From: an uncultured Clostridia bacterium
Lineage (GTDB): Bacteria; Bacillota; Clostridia; Christensenellales; UBA1242
Assembly: GCA_934749845.1 (NCBI GenBank)
Contig: CAKVHQ010000017.1
Span: 1 to 13,719 of the forward strand
DNA length: 13,719 nt
Direction: 5' to 3'
Shown: one piece after another, positions 1-6,634 of the stretch
How positions within the stretch are numbered: the first letter of the stretch is position 1
Layout of the letters: each line of letters opens with the position of its first letter
Made by a program: the position numbers and the translations under genes
The notes under the pieces: model-generated
The model's database searches: none
What the model was told of the DNA's origin: nothing
Seen by the model: the letters and a program-made list of their open reading frames with translations, nothing else

Positions 1-83
1 TTTTAAGTTTTTCATTTGGTTACTTATTAACAAATTTTGTACTAGATTTTTTAAATATTTAATAAACTTAAATGGAGATTAAT

Positions 84-998
84 ATGAAAAATAAAATACT
101 ATTCTTAGCTGTAGTAGTTTTATCATTCGTAGCAATAGGTAGTTTCAAAAAAGAAACTAACTTTTCTGATAATAATGTAAAAGAAGAAACACCTAAAGAA
201 GAAGTTAAGCTTGCTATTAAAGATAGTGAAACTGGCATAGTTAGTAATATAGATTTAGAAGAATATGTAATTGGAGTTATCGCCGGAGAAATGCCTGCAT
301 CTTTTAATATGGAAGCTTTAAAAGCTCAAGCTGTCGCAGCCCGTACCTATGCCATATACAAAATGAATAATGCAAGTGGTACATATGACTTAGTAACAGA
401 TATAACTAATCAAGTTTACATTACCAAAGATAAAATGAAAGAAAATTGGCAAGAAAATTATGAATATTATTACAACAAAATAAAAGATGCTGTTAATAGC
501 ACTAAAGATTTAATTATGACCTATAATGGTAACGTAATATGTAGTTTTTATTTTTCCACTAGTAACGGAAGTACGGAAGAAGCTAAACCAGTCTTCGGAG
601 AAAATAAAGAATATTTAAAAAGTGTAAGTTCACCAGAAAAGAGTAGTGTTACAAAAGTGACTTTAACTAAAGATGATTTTTGTAATAAGTTAAGTTTAGA
701 ATGTAGGAAAATTACTGTAAATTCCACAGAAAAAACATCATCAGGAAGAATAGATACTATAGTTATCAACAACAAAAGTTTTAAAGGAACAGAAGTAAGA
801 ACTAAACTAGGATTAAGGTCAACGGATTTTGAAATTAACATTTTATCAAATAATATTGAAATAACCACTAAAGGATATGGTCATGGTGTCGGAATGAGCC
901 AGTACGGAGCAAACACTTTAGCTGATGAAGGTAAAACTTACGAAGAAATATTAAAACATTATTATCAAAATATAAATATTGAAAAAATTAGTGTATAA
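84..998 (+). CDS. spoIID: Stage II sporulation protein D (SpoIID), engulfment lytic transglycosylase
   Basis: Predicted membrane-anchored peptidoglycan lytic transglycosylase of the SpoIID/LytB family. In Bacillus it works with SpoIIM and SpoIIP in the mother cell to thin septal peptidoglycan and drive engulfment of the forespore. Residues about 4-20 form an N-terminal membrane anchor. The SpoIID domain begins near residue 54. The GEMP motif (residues 68-71) holds the likely catalytic Glu69 and is followed by the family's ALKAQAVAARTYA signature. The C-terminal GHGVGMSQYGA motif is also present. At 304 residues the length is close to normal. I start at 84 because GGAG at 74-77 is a well-spaced ribosome site for that ATG; the in-frame ATG at 72 overlaps the ribosome site. 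It heads a spoIID-spoIIQ-spoIIID block as in Bacillus. Stop is TAA. Identification is firm. Confidence 0.95.
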   Translation: MKNKILFLAVVVLSFVAIGSFKKETNFSDNNVKEETPKEEVKLAIKDSETGIVSNIDLEEYVIGVIAGEMPASFNMEALKAQAVAARTYAIYKMNNASGTYDLVTDITNQVYITKDKMKENWQENYEYYYNKIKDAVNSTKDLIMTYNGNVICSFYFSTSNGSTEEAKPVFGENKEYLKSVSSPEKSSVTKVTLTKDDFCNKLSLECRKITVNSTEKTSSGRIDTIVINNKSFKGTEVRTKLGLRSTDFEINILSNNIEITTKGYGHGVGMSQYGANTLADEGKTYEEILKHYYQNINIEKISV

Positions 999-1008
999 AA
1001 TATAGCAA

Positions 1009-1041
1009 TTTTTACCATACTTTAAGTAGGATGGTGAAAAA
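1009..1041 (+). promoter_or_regulatory. Hairpin overlapping the spoIIQ ribosome binding site and start
   Basis: TTTTTACCAT (1009-1018) can pair with ATGGTGAAAAA (1031-1041), with one bulged G. The 12-nt loop contains AGTAGG. The 3' arm runs into the ATG at 1041, so folding would partly hide the start region. There is no downstream U-run, so it is not a standard terminator for spoIID. A role in translation control is inference. Confidence 0.4.
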
Positions 1042-1676
1042 TGAAAACAAAAAGACTTAGAAAATTTGTTTTACCAACAGTTTATGTAATGGTTATCGGA
1101 GTATTATTTGTAAGTATTTCTATTCTAGGAAATGTATTACAGTCCCAAATGGAGTATGATAATATGGCAGTTAGTGCATTAAAAGATAATGTAACCCCAG
1201 TTATCAAAAAGGATGATACCCCAGTTAGTAAAATTGAAAAACCATTTGTAAGTACCAATGTTGCCATAAGTAAATCATTTTATGATATGACTGATGAAGC
1301 ATCAAAACAACAAAATTCATTAGTATATTATGAAAATACATACTTACAAAATAGTGGTGTTCTATACTCATCACAAGATGCTTTCGAAGTATTAAGTAGC
1401 TTTGATGGCACAGTAACAAATGTTGCAACTGATGACATTCTTGGAAATTATGTAGAAATTACCCACAATCCAAACTTAAAAACTGTATATTATAGTTTAA
1501 GTGATGTCCAAGTTAAAAAAGATGATGTTGTTGTAAGTGGTGATGTTATAGGTAAAAGTGGAGATAACAAACTAAATGGTGAAACAGAAAATTGCTTACT
1601 ATTTGAAGTATATCATAATGGAGCAGCAATAGACCCAGAAGACTTTTATAATATGAATATTGAAGATTTAAAATAA
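1041..1676 (+). CDS. spoIIQ: SpoIIQ-type forespore channel protein with a degenerate LytM domain
   Basis: In Bacillus, SpoIIQ is a forespore membrane protein that binds mother-cell SpoIIIAH and builds the channel across the engulfment space. Here a positively charged start is followed by one membrane helix (about residues 11-31), a linker, and a LytM/M23-like domain (about 105-200). The segment around FDGTVTNVATDDILGNYVEI, then VYYSLSDV and VIGKSG, tracks the Bacillus protein closely. The zinc sites are gone: the front HxxxD motif is absent, and the usual HxH before FE reads Cys185-Leu-Leu187. It must therefore be structural, not a peptidase. At 211 residues it lacks the long acidic tail of the Bacillus protein. 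The gap from spoIID is 42 nt and holds a hairpin. Stop is TAA. Position between spoIID and spoIIID supports the call. Confidence 0.9.
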   Translation: MKTKRLRKFVLPTVYVMVIGVLFVSISILGNVLQSQMEYDNMAVSALKDNVTPVIKKDDTPVSKIEKPFVSTNVAISKSFYDMTDEASKQQNSLVYYENTYLQNSGVLYSSQDAFEVLSSFDGTVTNVATDDILGNYVEITHNPNLKTVYYSLSDVQVKKDDVVVSGDVIGKSGDNKLNGETENCLLFEVYHNGAAIDPEDFYNMNIEDLK

Positions 1677-1685
1677 CATAAAACT

Positions 1686-1715
1686 AACCCTTTAATAATA
1701 TATTTTATTAAGGGG
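1686..1715 (+). promoter_or_regulatory. Hairpin covering the spoIIID ribosome binding site
   Basis: AACCCTTTAATA (from 1686) pairs with TATTAAGGGGTT (ending near 1716), about 12 bp with one G-U pair. The 3' arm contains AGGGG (1711-1715), the best Shine-Dalgarno for the ATG at 1727. It is followed only by GTTTGG, so it would be a weak terminator. It may instead attenuate spoIIID translation or be a processing site; this is inference. Confidence 0.45.
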
Positions 1716-1726
1716 TTGTTTGGTTA

Positions 1727-1975
1727 ATGAATAAAGATATAAAAAGAAGAGTATTAAGTGAAGCAAATCACATTATTAAAACACAAGACACAATAAGACA
1801 AACTGCAGATAGGTTCAATGTAAGTAAAAGTACTGTACATGCTGACCTTTCGGAAAGATTAAAAGAAATAGATAAAAATCTAGGAAAAGAAATAGATAAT
1901 ATTTTTAAAACTCATGATAGAGAAAAACATATCCGTGGGGGAGAAGTAACTAGGCAAAAATATAAAAGAGGTTAA
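1727..1975 (+). CDS. spoIIID: SpoIIID, mother-cell transcription regulator of sporulation
   Basis: Small DNA-binding protein that in Bacillus activates and represses many SigE- and SigK-dependent mother-cell genes. The helix-turn-helix is clear: RQTADRFNVSKSTVHADLSE (about residues 24-43) carries the nearly invariant VSKSTVH core. The C-terminal basic patch includes HIRGGEVTRQKYKRG, matching the family's RHLRGGEAT region. Its 82 residues are slightly shorter than the Bacillus protein, which has a few more tail residues. It starts at an ATG 11 nt after AGGGG. It follows spoIIQ as in Bacillus, and only 3 nt separate its stop from the next start, so the two are probably translated as a pair. Stop is TAA. 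Confidence 0.96.
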   Translation: MNKDIKRRVLSEANHIIKTQDTIRQTADRFNVSKSTVHADLSERLKEIDKNLGKEIDNIFKTHDREKHIRGGEVTRQKYKRG

Positions 1976-1978
1976 ACT

Positions 1979-2575
1979 ATGAAATATAACTATGTATTAC
2001 ATATAACAGATGATTATTTATATTTAAAGAAAAAGGATAAAGTAATAAAATATAAATTAGCAAAAGATGTTGTATACGGTGGAAAAGTAGCAAACATAAA
2101 TAAATTTATGAAATCTTTAGAAAAGTTATTAAGTGAAAATCATTTAAATAACTCTTTATTTGGTGAAAAAATCAAAATAATCGTCGCATCAAATTATACA
2201 CCCGCTGATATAACATTTTTAAAAAACATAATGAATTGTTTTAACTATAGAAAGATAAGTATAGATAAAGAACTTAAATATTATAAATTAAATAGTACAA
2301 ATTCTTATGTAAATGTCTTTGATAATTATTCAAATATAACATTCTTAGATGAATATAAAAAAGTTAATAACATCTATATTGAAACAAAATGTTTTTTAAA
2401 TAATGATGATTTAATGTCTTACATAAATTATATTTTAGGAGAAAAAGAAGTATATTTATTAGGTAGTGGAAACCTCATTAATGAAATATTTTCTAATTTT
2501 GAAAACAAATTTAACAAAAAAACATATATTTTTAAAAATTTTGAAACCTACATAATCACTAGCGAAAAGGCATGA
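1979..2575 (+). CDS. Unrecognised protein at the mbl position, possibly a degenerate MreB/Mbl-like actin fold
   Basis: No confident family. In Bacillus the actin homologue mbl follows spoIIID, and this gene sits in that slot, 3 nt after the spoIIID stop. Three segments fall in the order and spacing of MreB landmarks. Residues 64-90 (KIIVASNYTP, then a helix) resemble MreB's VVICVPSGIT strand and helix. Residues 110-124 (VNVFDNYSNITFLDE) resemble the VVDIGGGTTEVAVIS phosphate-2 region. Residues 157-172 (EVYLLGSGNLINEIF) resemble the adenosine-motif segment with GGG. The phosphate-1 DLGT motif is missing, the glycines of phosphate-2 are lost, and the 198 residues compare with about 330 in Mbl. 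ATP binding and polymerisation are therefore unlikely. It is the only intact gene here ending in TGA; reading through would add 19 codons to a TAG at 2630. The homology is my inference. Confidence 0.6.
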   Translation: MKYNYVLHITDDYLYLKKKDKVIKYKLAKDVVYGGKVANINKFMKSLEKLLSENHLNNSLFGEKIKIIVASNYTPADITFLKNIMNCFNYRKISIDKELKYYKLNSTNSYVNVFDNYSNITFLDEYKKVNNIYIETKCFLNNDDLMSYINYILGEKEVYLLGSGNLINEIFSNFENKFNKKTYIFKNFETYIITSEKA

Positions 2576-2586
2576 AAAACCCGCAT

Positions 2587-2628
2587 TTTGTCGACCTTTG
2601 TCGAACGATTTTTGTTGCATTATATACT
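2587..2628 (+). promoter_or_regulatory. csp promoter with helically phased TTTGTCGA direct repeats
   Basis: TTTGTCGA occurs at 2587-2594 and again at 2597-2604, exactly 10 bp apart, so both face the same side of the helix. The second copy contains a -35-like TTGTCG (2598-2603). The matching -10 is TATATA at 2621-2626 (17-bp spacer) or TATACT at 2623-2628 (19-bp). Transcription would start about 35 nt before the csp start codon. The repeats could bind a regulator. Confidence 0.5.
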
Positions 2629-2668
2629 ATAGTGTGTTAAAGTTTAAGAGTAGGAAGGAGCTAGAGTT

Positions 2669-2887
2669 ATGATGCAGGGAACTGTTAAGTGGTTTAATAA
2701 TGACAAAGGCTATGGTTTCATCGAATGTGATAAACTATCTGACATCTTTGTGCATTATTCAGCTATTGTAAAAGAAGGTTATAAGACATTAAACGAAGGT
2801 GCAACAGTAAGCTTTAAATTAATTGAAACTTCAAAAGGTTTACAAGCAGTTGATGTTTTAGAACAAGAAATGACTACAATTAAGTAG
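2669..2887 (+). CDS. csp: CspA-family cold-shock protein
   Basis: Small OB-fold protein that binds single-stranded RNA and DNA and loosens RNA structure, typically at low temperature or as a constitutive RNA chaperone. It opens with GTVKWFNNDKGYGFI, which holds RNP1 (KGYGFI), followed by RNP2 (DIFVHYSAI). The usual aromatic and basic binding residues are in place. At 72 residues it is slightly longer than the common 65-70, with a short polar tail. AGGAAGGAG (2652-2660) serves the ATG at 2669. The next codon is also ATG (2672), giving the family's usual MQGTVKWF start, so initiation may use either. The short leader does not look like the long thermosensor leader of E. coli cspA. Stop is TAG, lying inside its own terminator hairpin. 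Confidence 0.96.
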   Translation: MMQGTVKWFNNDKGYGFIECDKLSDIFVHYSAIVKEGYKTLNEGATVSFKLIETSKGLQAVDVLEQEMTTIK

Positions 2888-2894
2888 TTTTTTT
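2873..2894 (+). terminator. csp terminator overlapping the stop codon
   Basis: ACTAC (2873-2877) pairs with GTAGT (2884-2888) around a 6-nt loop, followed by TTTTTT to 2894. The stem spans the last coding codons and the TAG stop. The 5-bp stem is short, so termination may be partial and hpf could receive read-through. Confidence 0.55.
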
Positions 2895-2904
2895 CTTTTA
2901 TTTA

Positions 2905-2913
2905 TGTTATATT
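2905..2913 (+). promoter_or_regulatory. Extended -10 promoter for hpf
   Basis: TGTTATATT (2905-2913) fits the extended -10 pattern TGnTATAAT with one mismatch. No convincing -35 is visible in the T-rich stretch upstream. A start near 2920 would give a very short leader, so this is tentative. Confidence 0.3.
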
Positions 2914-2933
2914 AATTATAGGAAGGTGATATA

Positions 2934-3470
2934 TTGAAAATAAGTATTCGCGGTGACAAAGTAACAGTCACAAAATCAATGAAAGAATACATAACAGAAA
3001 AGTTAGGAAAGCTTGATAAGTATTTTGAAAGCCCAAAGAGCACAGAGTGTAAAGTCCTAGTTAAGGTTAAGAACCAAGAGGAAAGTATTGAAGTAACAGT
3101 GCCAACAAGTAAATTTACTTTAAGAGCAGAAGAAAGACATTCCGACTTTTATGCAGCAGTGGACCTAGTCGTTGATAAACTTGAAGGACAAATCAGAAAA
3201 AATAAAAATCGTCTTGGCAAGAAATATCGCGATGTTCCTAAATTTGAAATGAGTTTTGATTTTGAAGTTCCTGAGGAAGAGGAAGAAGAAGTACCAAAAA
3301 TCATCAAAAGAAAAGAAATGGAAATGAAACCAATGGATGAAGAAGAAGCATTGCTCCAAATTGATTTATTAAATCATGACTTCTTTGTCTTTAAAAATAT
3401 TGATGAAGATTGTGTATCTGTTCTATATAAAAGAAAAGATGGCAAATTTGGTATCATAAATGTTAAATAG
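2934..3470 (+). CDS. hpf: Long-form ribosome hibernation promoting factor (HPF)
   Basis: Binds the 30S decoding region and, through its C-terminal domain, pairs two 70S ribosomes into inactive 100S dimers in stationary phase. The N-terminal HPF/YfiA domain (residues 1 to about 100) has the family opening MKISIRGDKVTVTKSMKEYI and the helix with DLVVDKLEGQIRKNKNR. An acidic linker (about 110-125, EEEEEE-rich) leads to the C-terminal dimerisation domain (about 130-178: KPMDEEEALLQIDLLNHDFF, ending GKFGIINVK). At 178 residues it is typical of the long form. The start codon is TTG at 2934, supported by GGAAGGTG at 2921-2928 and by the conserved N-terminus. Stop is TAG. hpf next to secA is the usual Firmicute order. 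Confidence 0.95.
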   Translation: MKISIRGDKVTVTKSMKEYITEKLGKLDKYFESPKSTECKVLVKVKNQEESIEVTVPTSKFTLRAEERHSDFYAAVDLVVDKLEGQIRKNKNRLGKKYRDVPKFEMSFDFEVPEEEEEEVPKIIKRKEMEMKPMDEEEALLQIDLLNHDFFVFKNIDEDCVSVLYKRKDGKFGIINVK

Positions 3471-3479
3471 TTTATAACT

Positions 3480-3503
3480 AGAAGCCCAAAAGGCTTCTTT
3501 TTT
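3480..3503 (+). terminator. hpf intrinsic terminator
   Basis: AGAAGCC (3480-3486) pairs with GGCTTCT (3492-3498) across a CAAAA loop, followed by a five-T run to 3503. It lies 10 nt after the hpf stop and separates hpf from secA. Confidence 0.88.
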
Positions 3504-3555
3504 AGTGAATATCCTGTGAAAAAGGCCCTAAAAGCTTTTTCTTTTCTCTCACTTA

Positions 3556-3564
3556 TGGTATAAT
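3556..3564 (+). promoter_or_regulatory. secA extended -10 promoter
   Basis: TGGTATAAT (3556-3564) is a perfect extended -10 (TGn plus TATAAT). No good -35 is seen, which is normal for this class. A start near 3571 leaves a leader of about 17 nt containing AAGGAG (3572-3577), 10 nt before the ATG at 3588. The same ATGGTATAAT element occurs before the acyltransferase at 12585. Confidence 0.65.
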
Positions 3565-3587
3565 ACACATTAAGGAGAAATGAGAAA

Positions 3588-6077
3588 ATGAATTTTATAA
3601 AAAAATTATTAGATAGTGAATATAAAGAATTATGTCGCTTTGAAAAACTAGCAGAAGAAATTGAAAAATTAGAGCCTGTTATGCAAGCTTTAAAAGATGA
3701 AGATTTTAAAGATAAAACTTTAGAATTTAAAGCTATGCTTGAAGATGGAAAAACACTAGATGATATTGTAGTTCCAGCATTTGCTTTAGCTCGTGAAGCT
3801 GCATATCGTGCTATTGGTGAAAAACCTTTCCATGTTCAAATTCTTGGTGGTTTAGCAATCCATTATGGTAACATTGCTGAAATGAAAACTGGTGAAGGTA
3901 AAACTTTAACAACTATATTGCCAGCATATCTTAATGCGTTAAGTGGTCAAGGTGTACACGTAGTAACAACCAATGAATACTTATCAAGCCGTAATGCTGA
4001 ATGGATGCGCCCAATCTATGATTTATTAGGTGTATCAGTTGGTATAAACTTAAGAGAATTATCACCAAAAGAAAAACAAGAAGCATATAATGCTGATATA
4101 ACATATACAACAAATAATGAAGTTGGATTTGACTACCTTAGAGATAATATGGTAGTAAGAAAAGAAGATAGAGTTCAAAGAGGACTTAACTTCTGTATAA
4201 TCGACGAAGTTGACTCAATTTTAATTGATGAAGCGAGAACTCCATTAATCATAAGTGGTGGACAATTTAATACCAATAGTCTTTATATCGAAGCAGACAG
4301 AGTTGCTAAAAGATTAAAAGAAGATGATGATTACACAATAGATTTAAAAACAAAGAGTGTATCTTTAACAGCTGAAGGTAGTAAAAAAGTTGAAAAGTTT
4401 TTAAACATAACAAATCTTTATGATTTAGATAATACAAGTTTAGTTCATCATATTAATCAAGCTTTAAAAGCTAACTATGGTTTTAAAAAAGATATTGATT
4501 ATGTTGTAGACAATGATGCCATTATAATTGTTGACCCATTTACGGGACGTTTAATGCACGGAAGACAATACTCTGAAGGTCTTCATCAAGCCATCGAAGC
4601 CAAAGAAGGTGTTACAATTAATACCGAAACTAAGACAATGGCAACAATCACATTCCAAAACTTATTTAGAATGTATAATAAACTATCAGGTATGACAGGT
4701 ACTGCCAAGACTGAAGAAGAAGAATTTAGAAATATTTACAACATGTATGTTATTAGAATACCAACTAATAAACCAGTAATTCGTGAAGATTTACCAGACT
4801 TAGTTTATTCTGGAGAAAATGGAAAATATAAAGCCATTATAAATGTTGTTAAAGAAATTCATGCTAAACACGAGCCTATTCTAATTGGTACAATTTCCGT
4901 TGAATCAAATGAAAAGTTAAGTAAATTATTAACTAAAAATGGATTGAAACATGAAGTATTAAATGCAAAAAATCATGAAAGAGAAGCTGAGATAATTGCT
5001 CACGCTGGTGAAAAAGATGCTATTACACTTGCAACAAACATGGCTGGTCGTGGAACAGATATTAAACTTGGCGAAGGTGTTCGTGAAATTGGTGGCCTTT
5101 ATGTAATTGGTACCGAAAGACATGAATCACGTCGTATTGATAATCAGTTACGTGGACGTTCTGGACGTCAAGGAGACCCAGGGACAAGTCAATTCTTTGT
5201 TTCGTTTGAAGATGACTTAATGCGTCGTTTTGGTACTGAAAAAATTAAAAATATGTTAATAAGTATGGGAATCGAAGGAGATCAAGCAATTCGTTCTAAA
5301 GCATTAACCAGAAGTATTGAATCAGCCCAAAAGAAAGTTGAAGGAAATAACTTCGATTATCGTAAGAGTCTTCTTGATTATGATAACGTTTTAAATGAAC
5401 AAAGAGAAATAATTTATGCACGTCGTAATGAAATACTAGATCAAGAAAGTATTCATGATTCAATTATTGAAACATTTAAAAATACAATAACAAATCTTGT
5501 AGATAGTCATATTCCACCAGAAAATTGTTTAACAGAAAACGATTTATCTGAAATTGCCGAATATGTAAATACCAACTTCTTAAAAGGTGAAGAATTAAAT
5601 GCCAAGGTTCTTGAAGGAATGAAAGAACAAGAAGTAATAGATCATATAAGTGAACTTGTTATCAAAAATTATGAAAAGAAAATGATATCATCACCACTTA
5701 TGAATGATTTTGAAAAAGCTATATCACTACGTGTTATAGATACAAGTTGGGTAGACCACATGAGTGCTATGGAACACTTAAAAGAAGGCGTTGGTCTCCG
5801 TGGTTATGGACAATCAAACCCAGTTCAAGTCTATACAATGGAAGGCTTTGAAATGTTTGATAACTTACTTAATAAAATAGATAATGATATCGCATTATTC
5901 TTACTTAAAGCAGAAGTTCGTCAAAATGTTGAAAGAAAACAAACTTTAAAAGGTACAGCTAATGATGGTAAGGAAAAAATAAAGAATCAACCTAAAAGAG
6001 TAAGTCATAAAATTGGTCGTAATGATCCTTGCACATGTGGCTCAGGAAAAAAATATAAGAATTGCTGTGGAAAGTAA
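3588..6077 (+). CDS. secA: Preprotein translocase ATPase SecA
   Basis: Motor ATPase that pushes unfolded secretory proteins through SecYEG at the membrane. Walker A is MKTGEGKT (residues 99-106). The DEAD-type Walker B is DEVD (206-209), followed by SILIDEARTPLIIS. The second motor domain has TNMAGRGTDIKLGEG and QLRGRSGRQGDPGTSQFF. The helical scaffold region has SWVDHMSAMEHLKEGVGLR. The zinc-binding tail carries Cys815, Cys817, Cys826 and Cys827 in a CxCxSG...CC pattern, which helps SecB or ribosome binding in other species. At 829 residues it is full length and close to Bacillus SecA (about 840). A spurious ATG at 3580 stops after three codons, so 3588 is the start. It follows hpf as expected, but prfB does not follow it. 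Stop is TAA. Confidence 0.98.
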   Translation: MNFIKKLLDSEYKELCRFEKLAEEIEKLEPVMQALKDEDFKDKTLEFKAMLEDGKTLDDIVVPAFALAREAAYRAIGEKPFHVQILGGLAIHYGNIAEMKTGEGKTLTTILPAYLNALSGQGVHVVTTNEYLSSRNAEWMRPIYDLLGVSVGINLRELSPKEKQEAYNADITYTTNNEVGFDYLRDNMVVRKEDRVQRGLNFCIIDEVDSILIDEARTPLIISGGQFNTNSLYIEADRVAKRLKEDDDYTIDLKTKSVSLTAEGSKKVEKFLNITNLYDLDNTSLVHHINQALKANYGFKKDIDYVVDNDAIIIVDPFTGRLMHGRQYSEGLHQAIEAKEGVTINTETKTMATITFQNLFRMYNKLSGMTGTAKTEEEEFRNIYNMYVIRIPTNKPVIREDLPDLVYSGENGKYKAIINVVKEIHAKHEPILIGTISVESNEKLSKLLTKNGLKHEVLNAKNHEREAEIIAHAGEKDAITLATNMAGRGTDIKLGEGVREIGGLYVIGTERHESRRIDNQLRGRSGRQGDPGTSQFFVSFEDDLMRRFGTEKIKNMLISMGIEGDQAIRSKALTRSIESAQKKVEGNNFDYRKSLLDYDNVLNEQREIIYARRNEILDQESIHDSIIETFKNTITNLVDSHIPPENCLTENDLSEIAEYVNTNFLKGEELNAKVLEGMKEQEVIDHISELVIKNYEKKMISSPLMNDFEKAISLRVIDTSWVDHMSAMEHLKEGVGLRGYGQSNPVQVYTMEGFEMFDNLLNKIDNDIALFLLKAEVRQNVERKQTLKGTANDGKEKIKNQPKRVSHKIGRNDPCTCGSGKKYKNCCGK

Positions 6078-6096
6078 TAAAATTTAAATAAAAATT

Positions 6097-6132
6097 AAAG
6101 GTGTAGACAAAATAGTTAGGTTACACCTTTTT
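6097..6132 (+). terminator. secA intrinsic terminator
   Basis: AAAGGTGTA (6097-6105) pairs perfectly with TACACCTTT (6122-6130). A TTTTT run ends at 6132, partly shared with the stem. It begins 20 nt after the secA stop and isolates secA from the toxin-antitoxin module. Confidence 0.8.
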
Positions 6133-6143
6133 GATTTGAAAAA

Positions 6144-6169
6144 AATTTTCACTTTCAGCAATGAAAATT
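6144..6169 (+). repeat. Inverted repeat upstream of the toxin promoter
   Basis: AATTTTCA (6144-6151) and TGAAAATT (6162-6169) form a perfect 8-bp inverted repeat with a 10-bp gap. It ends 21 bp before the -35 box. It could be an operator half-pair, or chance in AT-rich DNA. Confidence 0.35.
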
Positions 6170-6190
6170 CTAACAAAAATATAGTGACAG

Positions 6191-6219
6191 TTGACACCAA
6201 AAAGTTTTTGCGTTATACT
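6191..6219 (+). promoter_or_regulatory. Consensus sigma-A promoter of the toxin-antitoxin operon
   Basis: TTGACA (6191-6196), a 17-bp spacer and TATACT (6214-6219) make a near-perfect housekeeping promoter. Transcription would start near 6226, about 37 nt before the toxin ATG. It is the strongest promoter match on the + strand of the window, as expected for a gene pair held down by autorepression. Confidence 0.85.
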
Positions 6220-6228
6220 ATTAATAGT
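6217..6228 (+). promoter_or_regulatory. Palindromic candidate operator for the antitoxin
   Basis: ACTATTAATAGT (6217-6228) is a perfect 12-bp palindrome that overlaps the -10 box and the predicted start site. A repressor bound there would block RNA polymerase. Autoregulation by the HTH antitoxin is typical of MqsRA-type operons; its use of this particular site is inferred. Confidence 0.45.
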
Positions 6229-6262
6229 TAAAGAAAGGAAGATAATATGTAAGGAGGTAATA

Positions 6263-6622
6263 ATGTTAAACACTTTAGATAAAGATGCAGTAAACTCTTT
6301 TTTAAAAATGTGTAAAAAAGAAATAGAAAACGGAAATTGTTACTTCGCTGGATACAGAACAATAACTATTAATGGTAAAAAAATAACTGCTATGCAAGCA
6401 TTAATTGACCTTGGAATCACGAAAGTTCAGCATATATGGAGATACATTTTGAAATTAGATATAGAAGATTGTGTCAAAGTTGACCGTGACCGAGATTATA
6501 GAAGAGATATGAATTCTGAGGTTTACATATTTAAAAAAATTATTAATAATAAAATGGTTTATATTAAACTAACTATGAATGATAAAGGAATAATATGCAT
6601 ATCATTTCATGAAAGTTATTAG
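6263..6622 (+). CDS. MqsR-type RNase toxin of a type II toxin-antitoxin pair
   Basis: Likely mRNA-cleaving toxin related to E. coli MqsR, a RelE-fold ribonuclease that cuts at GC-containing sites. The 119-residue protein shows the MqsR layout in order: ALIDLG (residues 46-51), a helix, then a beta-rich end with DCVKVDRDRDYRRDMNSEVY (69-88) and VYIKLTMNDKGIICISFHES (99-118). That end aligns with the E. coli segment running from YKSM through DVYRPRL to VYLKITVIHDVLIVSFKEK. Lys72 and Tyr100 match catalytically important Lys and Tyr positions; the Gln before the DVY motif is not kept. The start is ATG 6263, eight bases after AAGGAGG; the longer in-frame TTG at 6191 is the -35 box itself. The antitoxin follows 12 nt downstream. 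Toxin-first order is also the E. coli order. Stop is TAG. Confidence 0.75.
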   Translation: MLNTLDKDAVNSFLKMCKKEIENGNCYFAGYRTITINGKKITAMQALIDLGITKVQHIWRYILKLDIEDCVKVDRDRDYRRDMNSEVYIFKKIINNKMVYIKLTMNDKGIICISFHESY

Positions 6623-6634
6623 AGGTGGATATTT

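Noticed and set aside
72..83. Upstream ATG of spoIID at 72
   Set aside because: It overlaps the Shine-Dalgarno GGAG (74-77) that serves ATG 84, and has no ribosome site of its own.
548..868. Minus-strand open frames inside spoIID, spoIIQ, hpf, secA and others
   Set aside because: They are antisense shadows of well-supported + strand genes, lack ribosome sites and have no recognisable product.
2573..2632. Extension of the mbl-position protein through TGA to TAG at 2630
   Set aside because: The added 19 codons would run through the csp promoter and show no family pattern, so TGA is probably the real stop.
3517..3545. Second terminator before secA (GAAAAAG/CTTTTTC)
   Set aside because: The stem is almost all A-T, the tail is TTTTCTC rather than a clean U-run, and a clear hpf terminator already lies upstream.
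6191..6262. Longer toxin start at TTG 6191
   Set aside because: The TTG is the first part of the -35 box; AAGGAGG sits just before ATG 6263, and the extra residues do not fit the MqsR family.
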